Assembly: GCA_018333845.1 (NCBI GenBank)
Contig: JAGXSK010000140.1
Coordinates: forward strand, 1-11,757
DNA length: 11,757 nucleotides
Direction of reading: 5' to 3'
Origin: Clostridia bacterium
Lineage (GTDB): Bacteria > Bacillota > DSM-16504 > Desulfitibacterales > Desulfitibacteraceae
Below the pieces are notes generated by a model that saw only the letters and a list, made by a program, of their open reading frames with translations, did not search any database and was not told the DNA's origin. Positions 1 to 6,760 of this stretch are shown one piece after another. The stretch's first letter is position 1. Every line of letters begins with the position of its first letter. Made by a program: the position numbers and the translations under genes.

Positions 1-539
1 TGAAGAAATGTCGTGCAGCAGTTGAAATAATTGGAGAGAAATATGAAAAAGGCGAATACTTTATGCCAGAATTAATATTGACCGGGGAAATGCTAAATAG
101 GATTTCAAGTCTGGCAAAAGCCAAGATGACTGAAAGTTTAGAAGAGGATGAAAACAAGTATATTGGCAAAGTAGTATTGGGTACAGTAAAGGGTGATATC
201 CATGACATTGGTAAAAATATAGTTGCCTTCATGTTGGATACCAACGGATTTAAGGTGTACGACCTTGGAGTAGATGTGCCGTCATCAAAATTTGTGGAAG
301 CTATAAAAGAGTACAAGCCGCAAATAGTAGGCATGAGTGCCTTGCTTACTCTAGCCTTTGATAAAATGAAGGATACAGTAAAAGCCATTGAAGATGCAGG
401 ATTAAGGGATCAAGTCAAAATCATGATAGGTGGTGCTCCCATTAATGACCAGATTAAAGAGTATACTGGTGCTGATGGTTGGGGACAGGACGCAGTAGAA
501 GCTGTTTCCCTGGCGAAAAAGTGGATGGGGGGTAATTAA
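1..539 (+). CDS. Corrinoid (B12-binding) methyltransferase subunit, 5'-truncated
   Basis: This is a MtaC/MtbC/MtvC-type corrinoid protein that carries a methyl group on cobalt between two methyltransferases in the cytoplasm. The frame is open from base 3, so the first in-frame ATG at 63 is internal. The 20 codons before it continue the helical N-terminal cap domain, and the residues around PELILTGEM are typical of its end. About 178 residues are visible; the family is usually about 205-220, so roughly 30-40 are missing. The base-off cobalamin motif D-x-H-x-x-G reads DIHDIG, with the cobalt-ligand His codon at 201-203. The later S-x-L (MSALLT) and GG (IGGAPI) nucleotide-loop motifs are present, so the B12 domain is complete. 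The stop lies two bases before the next gene, a UROD-like methyltransferase that is its likely partner. The methyl donor cannot be told from this subunit. Confidence 0.93.
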   Translation, partial: KKCRAAVEIIGEKYEKGEYFMPELILTGEMLNRISSLAKAKMTESLEEDENKYIGKVVLGTVKGDIHDIGKNIVAFMLDTNGFKVYDLGVDVPSSKFVEAIKEYKPQIVGMSALLTLAFDKMKDTVKAIEDAGLRDQVKIMIGGAPINDQIKEYTGADGWGQDAVEAVSLAKKWMGGN

Positions 540-541
540 AG

Positions 542-1888
542 ATGAAATTAGCTGAAAACTGGGATAAGCTTTCGCCGCAGGAGAGATACGAGGAAAGGTT
601 TAAAAGATATGCCAATCCAGATATGCAATTTGCCAGCCCTGAAGCAGAAAAGGCATACAAGGAACGGGTTCAGATGATCAAGGATGCCGTTGAATTGAAA
701 AAACCAGCTAGAATACCAATTCATTTAACTATAGGGTTTTATCCTGCTGCTTACGCTGGCGTTACTGCTAAAGATCTCATGTATGATTATGAAAAACTGG
801 GAATGACATTTAAGAAGTTTAACAATGATTTCAAGGCAGATACCCTTGTGAGCTGCGCTCTGGTGGGGCCAGCCAGGGTATTTGAGATACTAGATTATAA
901 ACTATACCAGTGGCCGGGCAAGGGAATACCAGACGAACTTTCTTACCAGTGCCTGGAAGATGAATACATGATGGATAACGAATATGACTTATTAATTAAT
1001 GACCCATCTGGATACTGGATGCGTTATTATCTTCCACGAACCTTTGGCGCACTGGAACCATGGCAGATGATAGCACCATGGACCGATATTATTGAACTTC
1101 CCTTTGTAGGTCCTGCCATGATACCCATAGGTATTCCCCCTGTCCAGGAATCCTTTAAAAAATTAATAGAAGCTGGACAGGCAGCCATGGAGTGGGCTGG
1201 TGCCATGGGTGCTATAGATGGAGAAAATAAAGCTGTCCACGGTTTGCCGGGGTTTTTTGGTGGAGTTGCTAAAGCTCCCTTTGATACCCTGGGAGATACC
1301 ATGAGGGGCACTCGGCCAATAATGCTTGACATATTCCGCCGTCCCAAGAAACTACTAGAGGCCATGGAAAGACTTGTATCAATAAATATTGACATGGCAG
1401 TAAGATCAGCCAATATCACAGGGGTACCAATTATTTTCATGCCCCTGCATAAAGGAGCCGATGGTTTCCTGTCAAAGGATGATTTTGCCAGGTTTTACTG
1501 GCCAACCCTAAAGGCTGTTATTCTAGGGTTAATAGAGGAAGGTCTAGTTCCACTGCTTTTTGCTGAGGGGGGCTATAATCAACGGCTTGAAGCCATAACC
1601 GATTCTGATATTCCAGAAGGAAAAACCGTCTGGCTTTTTGATAACACCGACATGGTCAATGCAAAGAAGGCCCTTGGAGGCAAGAGCTGTATAGCAGGAA
1701 ATGTCTCTGGAGCTGTTCTAAAGGCTGGCACACCGCAGCAGGTAGATGAGTATGTGAAGTTCCTGGCGGAAAAAGTAGCTCAAGATGGCGGTTTTATCTT
1801 GAGCAATGGTACAGTTCTAGATGATGCTGAAGCAGAAAACCTCCATGCCATGATAAATGCGGGCAGAAAATATGGGGAATACAAATAA
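542..1888 (+). CDS. UROD-superfamily corrinoid-dependent methyltransferase, substrate unknown
   Basis: This 448-residue protein belongs to the uroporphyrinogen-decarboxylase superfamily (COG0407-like), which includes MtaA/MtbA and the O-demethylase component MtvB. It probably transfers a methyl group to or from the corrinoid protein encoded just upstream. Family signs are GFYPAAYAG and the DLMYDYEK segment near residues 65-84, AEGGYNQRLE at 341-350, CIAGNV at 383-388 with a following GTP, and GGFILSNG at 416-423. It is longer than true HemE (about 350 residues) because of extra N-terminal sequence, and the gene pairing argues against haem synthesis. By eye, the H-x-C and downstream Cys zinc ligands of MtaA align with F340-x-E342 and T424, so the metal site looks non-canonical. 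The ATG at 542 follows a run of six G at 526-532 and lies two bases after the previous stop, indicating one transcript. A methoxylated aromatic is one plausible substrate class, but this is inference. Confidence 0.85.
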   Translation: MKLAENWDKLSPQERYEERFKRYANPDMQFASPEAEKAYKERVQMIKDAVELKKPARIPIHLTIGFYPAAYAGVTAKDLMYDYEKLGMTFKKFNNDFKADTLVSCALVGPARVFEILDYKLYQWPGKGIPDELSYQCLEDEYMMDNEYDLLINDPSGYWMRYYLPRTFGALEPWQMIAPWTDIIELPFVGPAMIPIGIPPVQESFKKLIEAGQAAMEWAGAMGAIDGENKAVHGLPGFFGGVAKAPFDTLGDTMRGTRPIMLDIFRRPKKLLEAMERLVSINIDMAVRSANITGVPIIFMPLHKGADGFLSKDDFARFYWPTLKAVILGLIEEGLVPLLFAEGGYNQRLEAITDSDIPEGKTVWLFDNTDMVNAKKALGGKSCIAGNVSGAVLKAGTPQQVDEYVKFLAEKVAQDGGFILSNGTVLDDAEAENLHAMINAGRKYGEYK

Positions 1889-1923
1889 TCCAGGCAAGCG
1901 AAAACCGAAAACCATGAATATAC

Positions 1924-1962
1924 CTATAATAAATGGCATCTAGCTGATGCCATTTATTATAG
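1924..1962 (+). terminator. Perfect 17-bp hairpin, probable intrinsic terminator or attenuator
   Basis: The arms at 1924-1940 and 1946-1962 are perfect reverse complements around a 5-base loop (TAGCT). The inner part of the stem is GC-containing (ATGGCATC/GATGCCAT) and the outer part is A/T only. On the + strand the descending arm therefore ends in TTTATTAT, which acts as an imperfect U-tract paired to an A-rich arm. No clean T-run follows the stem. It lies 36 bases after the methyltransferase stop and 28 bases before the transporter ATG, so it either ends the upstream transcript or lowers expression of the downstream genes. Confidence 0.65.
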
Positions 1963-1990
1963 CCCAAAAACATAGGCGAAGGGTGATATA

Positions 1991-3208
1991 ATGCATAGTA
2001 ATCAAAATGTACCAATTTCCCCATACAGATGGGTGGTAGTGGCAATAATGTGGTCTACAATATTCATAGCTGTGACAGCTCAATTTCAAGTAGCTGCCCT
2101 GGCATTTAAAATTATTCCAGAATTAAACCTTACATCAGGAAATTATGCCATGGTCCTGGCTGCACCCATGCTGCCTGCAGTGTTGTTTAGTATTGGTGCA
2201 GGAGCCCTGGCAGACAGATTTGGAGTTAAAAAAGTAGTTGCAGTTAGTTTTGTTTTTTCAATAATTGGTGTATATTTTAGATATATTCCCAACAGTTTTT
2301 TAGGATATTTTAGTCTGATGTTTTTATCTGGATTAACCCCTGCTCTTTTAAATGCCAATGTTTCCAAGCTCCTGGGTGCCTGGTTTCCACGTGAGCAGAT
2401 CAGTACTGCCCTGGGAATATATTTTACTGCCGCAGGGGTTGGCATGACTGTAGCTTTGGCAACGTCTGCCTTATTCCCCACTGCGAAAAGTGCTTATATT
2501 ACAGCTGGCATTGCCATGTTTGCCATCTGGATTTTGTGGTTGGTATTTATCAAGGATAAACCTGTAGGAGCGCCTGAGCTCCCACCCTTGCCTGTCTTAA
2601 AGTATATTGGTGCAGCTGCCAGCAGCAGAAATATTTGGCTGGCAGGGCTGGCATTGATGTGTTTTATGGGTGCAAATATGGCATTTGTAGGTTTTCTGCC
2701 CAATGCCCTAAGTCAGGTTCGTGGTATCAATCCATCCCAGGCTGGTGTCATGACGTCTATAGTTACCCTTGGTGTTATTTTAGGAAATATGATTGGTCCT
2801 GTCATGTCTGCACGTGTAGGCAGAATAAAACCTTTCCTTGCACCTGCAGCATTTTTAGGTGCAGCTGTTATGTATATTTCCTGGATTGCCCCGGGAACAA
2901 GTGTCTGGTTACTGCTCTTTGCTGCAGGAACTTTAATGGGCATAAGCGTACCATTGCTAATGGCCTTCCCCATGCTGCTTCCAGAGATAGGGCCAGTTTA
3001 TGCCGGGAGTGCTGGGGGTCTCATGGCTACCCTGCAACTTATTGGTGCTTTTTTCATACCTTCATTTATAATTGCGCCAATAGCCGGAGGCAATTATACA
3101 TTGTTATTTGCACTGGCTAGCTTATTTCTAGCATTGCTGGGTGTTGTATCATTGTTTCTTCCCGAGCTTGGCACCAGGGCTGCAGGCCGTGGAAAGAATA
3201 AAACTTAA
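1991..3208 (+). CDS. MFS transporter, 12 transmembrane segments
   Basis: This is a 405-residue integral membrane protein of the major facilitator superfamily, probably a cytoplasmic-membrane secondary transporter. It is almost entirely hydrophobic segments with short loops. Motif A lies between TM2 and TM3 at about residues 70-81 (GALADRFGVKKV). A degenerate second copy sits after the central loop in the C-terminal half (GPVMSARVGRIKP). The central loop near 188-205 is proline-rich and hydrophilic, which fits a 6+6 arrangement. The ATG at 1991 follows an AGGGTGAT ribosome site. The gene lies between a corrinoid methyltransferase pair and a DUF1638 gene on the same strand, which suggests that it imports the methylated substrate or exports the demethylated product. 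Sequence alone does not give the substrate or direction. The spacer to the upstream gene holds a strong hairpin, so its expression may be uncoupled from the methyltransferase genes. Confidence 0.9.
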   Translation: MHSNQNVPISPYRWVVVAIMWSTIFIAVTAQFQVAALAFKIIPELNLTSGNYAMVLAAPMLPAVLFSIGAGALADRFGVKKVVAVSFVFSIIGVYFRYIPNSFLGYFSLMFLSGLTPALLNANVSKLLGAWFPREQISTALGIYFTAAGVGMTVALATSALFPTAKSAYITAGIAMFAIWILWLVFIKDKPVGAPELPPLPVLKYIGAAASSRNIWLAGLALMCFMGANMAFVGFLPNALSQVRGINPSQAGVMTSIVTLGVILGNMIGPVMSARVGRIKPFLAPAAFLGAAVMYISWIAPGTSVWLLLFAAGTLMGISVPLLMAFPMLLPEIGPVYAGSAGGLMATLQLIGAFFIPSFIIAPIAGGNYTLLFALASLFLALLGVVSLFLPELGTRAAGRGKNKT

Positions 3209-3241
3209 AGTCCTGCAATCTATGGGCAAAAGGAGGTTAAA

Positions 3242-3880
3242 ATGGCTAAAAACATCGTTATAGCATGTAATGCATTAAGGGATGAGATTAATCTCGTTGT
3301 CAATGAGCTGCAGATCAACTATCCAATAATCTGGGTTGATGCAGGTCTCCACAATCATCCTAGTAAACTAAAGGACGAGCTTCAGAAGCTTATTAATAAC
3401 ATAGACAATGTTGACAATATTTTGCTGCTGTTTGGAAACTGTGGGAACTCTGTCCTTGGATTAAAATCTGAAAAGGCCAGCATAATTTTGCCCAGGGTTG
3501 ATGACTGTATTTCTCTGCTTTTAGGGGGCAATGAGCATAAAGCAGCTTTAGATCAAAAGGGGACTTCCTATTACTTAACAAAAGGCTATTTACATAGTGG
3601 AGCTTCCATGTGGACAGAATATCTAAATTGTATAGACAAGTACGGCTATGAAAAAAGCCTGATGATTTTTAAAACAATGTTGGTTAACTACAAGGGTTTA
3701 AGGCTCATAGACACTGGTGCCTATGAGCTTGATGATATAAGGGATACTTTCTTGAAAATGGCCAAAGAGTTTGGCCTGGAGCCAGAAACTGTTCCTGGCA
3801 CAATAAGGACGGTGTACAAGGCATTTAAGAAAGAATGGGATGAAGAATTTATCGTTGTAAAACCAGGACAGCCAGTCTAG
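3242..3880 (+). CDS. DUF1638 family protein
   Basis: This 212-residue soluble protein matches DUF1638, a family without an assigned reaction. Recognisable conserved segments are the N-terminal IACNALRDEI (7-16), DAGLHNHP (33-40), the glycine/cysteine turn FGNCGNS (64-70), PRVDDCISLLLGG (84-96), and the aromatic region YYLTKGYLHSG (110-120). The invariant-looking C9, H37, H39, C67 and C89 could form a metal or cofactor site, but this is inference. The start is well fixed: a perfect AGGAGG at 3231-3236 sits five bases before the ATG. It is 33 bases downstream of the transporter and the last gene of the + strand group. From memory, DUF1638 genes recur beside corrinoid protein and methyltransferase genes in anaerobic bacteria and methanogens, so a role in assembly, activation or substrate handling is likely but unproven. 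Confidence 0.85.
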   Translation: MAKNIVIACNALRDEINLVVNELQINYPIIWVDAGLHNHPSKLKDELQKLINNIDNVDNILLLFGNCGNSVLGLKSEKASIILPRVDDCISLLLGGNEHKAALDQKGTSYYLTKGYLHSGASMWTEYLNCIDKYGYEKSLMIFKTMLVNYKGLRLIDTGAYELDDIRDTFLKMAKEFGLEPETVPGTIRTVYKAFKKEWDEEFIVVKPGQPV

Positions 3881-3886
3881 ACGTTA

Positions 3887-3913
3887 GATCATTTGATCCT
3901 TTAACCTTTTTTT
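3887..3913 (+). terminator. Weak candidate terminator between convergent operons
   Basis: In the 48-base gap between converging stops, GATC at 3887-3890 pairs with GATC at 3895-3898. CTTTAACC follows and then seven T at 3907-3913. The T-run suits termination of the + strand transcript, but the stem is only 4-5 bp, so this is a weak call. No counterpart hairpin with a U-tract is evident for the opposing transcript. Confidence 0.3.
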
Positions 3914-3928
3914 AGCTTTTATATATTA

Positions 3929-5428
3929 TCAAGAAAAAATTTCATCAATTTCACTTTTTGTTTTATAAATAAGGTCTTTCAGTTTTACATCATTAAAATC
4001 TTCCCCGTGTTCTAGTGAAGATAAAACTTTCTCAAATAAACCTACCAGAAGTCTATTGATTTTCTCATATTCTAGGGGAGCAGCTGCCGGCTCAGGAACT
4101 TTTTTCCGCCAGATTTCTTCTAAACGATAAAAGATATGATTAGTAATTTCTCTCATAATAGCTGCTAGAGCAGAAACCTGCCGGTTAACATATGAGGTGC
4201 TGGCCTCGTATGTTGAATGGGGTGATATGTCCAATCGCCCTTCACTCTTAAGTATTTTATAAGCTTTAGTTCCCTGCAAAATAATCATGTGATGATACAG
4301 AACATTGACAGTAACATCAAGATTTTTAAGAAGATCATTTCTTTTAAGAAATTCAAAATTAATCCTGATATCCTCCAACGAAGAATCCGGTTCAAACATA
4401 ATAAATCCTATACTTGGTTCTATACCATGCTTACGTAGGATTTTGACCGCCCCTTCATTTTGAGCTGTTGTTGTCATTTTATTCAAGCGTTTTAGAGATT
4501 CATCCCTGCCGCTTTCAAGGCCAACTAAAATGTGACACAAGCCTGCATCTGCCAGGGCCCCAATTGTTTCATCGTGAATATCATTTACCCTGGCTTCTAT
4601 TCCAAATTTAATTTTTCTTTGTTTAATTAGAGAAGCTAAATGCAAGGCCCTTTCTTGACCTGCTTTACCGGGGCCAAAAAAGTTTGGATCGGTAAAATAG
4701 AAATAATCCATGGTGTGCTTCAATAAAATCTCATCTATTTCAGCTATAATGTTTTCAGGGCTTCGGCCGCGCCATTTGGGTCCCCTGCCATAATATGAAT
4801 TAATATAGCAGAAGGTACAGGCACCGTAGCATCCACGACTTCCCATAATGTTTACCTCACCAATGTTAAGTGAAGCCCTTGTGCGAACTGGAAAGGGGAG
4901 GTCGTCAAGGTTTTCAATGGCTTTTGCCTTTGAGCAGGTGATACTGCCCTGTGATGATAGATAAGCCAATCCCAGGATTTTTTCATGGGATTTTTTGCGA
5001 GTAAGGGTAGCTGCCAAGTCAGCAAAGGTTAGCTCCGGTTCTCCCAGGATAATGGAGTCAATTGCCTTACAGCTTTTCAAAATTTCTTCATAGCCGAAGG
5101 TTGGGTAAAAGCCATAAGCAGTAACATAGGGAGAAATACCTTGGCGCTTTACAGCCTCAAGAAAATTATAAAGCCTTCTGTCGTTCTTCCAATGGTAAAC
5201 CATGTGGACACCAAGAATATCAGGTTTATAAGCTTCAATGATTTTCCCTATCTCTTTATAAGAAAGCTTGTCAAGATACCCTTCGACTATTTCCACTTCA
5301 TGCCCCTGGCTTTTTAAAACCCCTGCAGCATAACCGGTAAGCAGGCATGAGGAAAGGGGAGTATTTGCTATATCATTACATCTTTCAGTACTTATGCTCC
5401 TGGGATGTTCCAATAAAAGTATCTTCAT
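3929..5428 (-). CDS. bzaE: Cobalamin-binding radical SAM methylase, probable BzaE
   Basis: This 499-residue class B radical SAM protein has an N-terminal cobalamin-binding Rossmann domain (about 1-145, without the base-off D-x-H-x-x-G motif). The radical SAM core follows, with the [4Fe-4S] motif C200-x3-C204-x2-C207 (GCYGACTFC). ILGEPELT at 127-134 marks the domain junction usual for this class. In the E. limosum bza operon the last gene, bzaE, encodes such a protein and completes conversion of 5-methoxy-6-methylbenzimidazole to 5,6-dimethylbenzimidazole. The assignment here rests on gene order after bzaC and bzaD, because BzaD and BzaE have the same architecture. The ATG at 5428 directly abuts the previous gene's stop, and its AGGAGGT ribosome site lies inside that gene, implying translational coupling. 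It is the terminal gene of the - strand group and converges on the DUF1638 gene. Confidence 0.8.
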   Translation of the reverse strand: MKILLLEHPRSISTERCNDIANTPLSSCLLTGYAAGVLKSQGHEVEIVEGYLDKLSYKEIGKIIEAYKPDILGVHMVYHWKNDRRLYNFLEAVKRQGISPYVTAYGFYPTFGYEEILKSCKAIDSIILGEPELTFADLAATLTRKKSHEKILGLAYLSSQGSITCSKAKAIENLDDLPFPVRTRASLNIGEVNIMGSRGCYGACTFCYINSYYGRGPKWRGRSPENIIAEIDEILLKHTMDYFYFTDPNFFGPGKAGQERALHLASLIKQRKIKFGIEARVNDIHDETIGALADAGLCHILVGLESGRDESLKRLNKMTTTAQNEGAVKILRKHGIEPSIGFIMFEPDSSLEDIRINFEFLKRNDLLKNLDVTVNVLYHHMIILQGTKAYKILKSEGRLDISPHSTYEASTSYVNRQVSALAAIMREITNHIFYRLEEIWRKKVPEPAAAPLEYEKINRLLVGLFEKVLSSLEHGEDFNDVKLKDLIYKTKSEIDEIFS

Positions 5429-6754
5429 TTACCGTACCTCCTGCCACATGAAGATATTTCTGCAAAGATGAAGTGTCTCCAGCTTGTATCTTAATTTATC
5501 AAAGGGCTTAGGGTTATAGTAAGTCGGATAAAGCAGGTCCGTATCATTGTCTATAACTCCCTGCTCCAGGGCAATGGTCTCCATGGGGGTACCAGGCAGA
5601 ATACGAATATTATTCAGAATGATTGTCCCTAAATTCTTCTTTAAAGCATGAATGTCATAGATACGTTCCAAAAGCCTAATGCCTTTTTTAACAGTCCCAT
5701 CTGTTTCCCCTGGAACATTCACCATGAAATGATAAATACTTACCACATCACTTTTGGAAACATGCTCGGCTGCCTTTAAAATATCTTCCTCAGTAAGATT
5801 TTTTCTAAGAGTATCTAATGCTTCCTGACAAAGGCCGTCAGGGGAAAAGGCAAAGCACTCACAGCCTGCCCTTTCAAAAAGGCTAACATTTTCTTTATTT
5901 ATATTATCTTCTCGGAAGAAGCCTCCCCACTTGATTTGAAGGTTTCTATGCAGCAGCTCTTCACAAATCTGTTCCAAATGTCCAAGGGGAGCATTTACTA
6001 TAGGGTCGTTAAAGTGGAATCTATGGATAGCAAATTCTTTAGTTAAGAATTCAATTTCATCTACAATACCTTCAGGTGTACGACAGCGCAGCTTTTTCCC
6101 CTGGAGATTGGGGTAGACACAATAAGAACAGTTATAGGGGCAGCCCCTTTTTGTCTCAATTCCAATGGCTGGAACATAACTGTTGGCTTTTAAGTAGGGA
6201 GCTGGGTCCAACAGCTTTCTGGAGGGGTGCAGATAGTCATTTTTCATGTCAAATTCCATAGATGGAGGTGCAGCAATTACCCTGTTACCCTTGCGTACAC
6301 ATAATCCCTTTATGGATGAGGGCTTTTCCAATGAGGCAAGCAGTGCGGGGAAGGAAATTTCTGCTTCCCCTATAATACCATAGTGGATTTCAGGTATTTC
6401 CAGCATCAACCTTTCTGGGAAAAGGGAAAAGCCAGTTCCTCCAGCAATAATCCACGCCTTTGGCAAAAGCCTTGCAGCCATACGAACAGTAACAATAAAC
6501 CTTGGAATGAGTGAGCTGGTCTTGTTTGCTAGAGGATCAATGTTGCGAAGTGATACTGCCACCACTTCAGGCTTTAAGCTGAGAAGCTTCTCTTTTAATG
6601 AGCCAAAGGGGTCCGTCTCAACATTCATATCTAAAAGCTCTACCTGGTAACCTTTGTGTTCTACATGAGCTGCAAGTGATACAATCCCTATGGGGTAAAC
6701 TCTTTCAGCTGAGGCTTCATCCATTGACAGAGCTTGTATTAACAGTACACGCAT
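5429..6754 (-). CDS. bzaD: Cobalamin-binding radical SAM methylase, probable BzaD
   Basis: This 441-residue class B radical SAM protein has a B12-binding domain at about 1-145 (LLDMNVETD, IIAGGTGFS, YGIIGEAEISF). The cluster motif C205-x3-C209-x2-C212 (GCPYNCSYC) starts the radical SAM barrel. By its place after bzaC it should be BzaD, which adds a methyl group at C6 of 5-methoxybenzimidazole on the way to DMB. I chose the ATG at 6754. An in-frame TTG six bases upstream directly abuts the previous stop and would have no spacing from the GGAGTGA ribosome site at 6761-6767, whereas the ATG has six bases. That ribosome site is formed from the end of bzaC and its stop codon, so translation is probably coupled. 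The BzaD/BzaE distinction is positional and could be swapped. Membership of the family is secure. Confidence 0.8.
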   Translation of the reverse strand: MRVLLIQALSMDEASAERVYPIGIVSLAAHVEHKGYQVELLDMNVETDPFGSLKEKLLSLKPEVVAVSLRNIDPLANKTSSLIPRFIVTVRMAARLLPKAWIIAGGTGFSLFPERLMLEIPEIHYGIIGEAEISFPALLASLEKPSSIKGLCVRKGNRVIAAPPSMEFDMKNDYLHPSRKLLDPAPYLKANSYVPAIGIETKRGCPYNCSYCVYPNLQGKKLRCRTPEGIVDEIEFLTKEFAIHRFHFNDPIVNAPLGHLEQICEELLHRNLQIKWGGFFREDNINKENVSLFERAGCECFAFSPDGLCQEALDTLRKNLTEEDILKAAEHVSKSDVVSIYHFMVNVPGETDGTVKKGIRLLERIYDIHALKKNLGTIILNNIRILPGTPMETIALEQGVIDNDTDLLYPTYYNPKPFDKLRYKLETLHLCRNIFMWQEVR

Positions 6755-6760
6755 AATCAA

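Noticed and set aside
63..65. ATG at 63 as the start of the corrinoid protein
   Set aside because: The frame is open to base 3, and the preceding residues continue the cap-domain helix of the family.
542..1888. True uroporphyrinogen decarboxylase (hemE)
   Set aside because: It is about 90 residues too long, is paired with a corrinoid protein gene and has no haem genes nearby.
1902..1930. Promoter for the MFS gene using TATAAT at 1925-1930
   Set aside because: No TTGACA-like -35 or extended -10 lies at the right distance, and the hexamer is part of the hairpin arm.
2635..3120. A 161-codon + strand reading frame overlapping the transporter gene
   Set aside because: It lies in another frame inside the MFS gene, is unusually rich in Cys and Trp, and has no family resemblance or ribosome site.
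6755..6760. TTG at 6760 as the start of bzaD
   Set aside because: It would sit with no spacing after the GGAGTGA ribosome site. The ATG at 6754, six bases from the site, is the better start.
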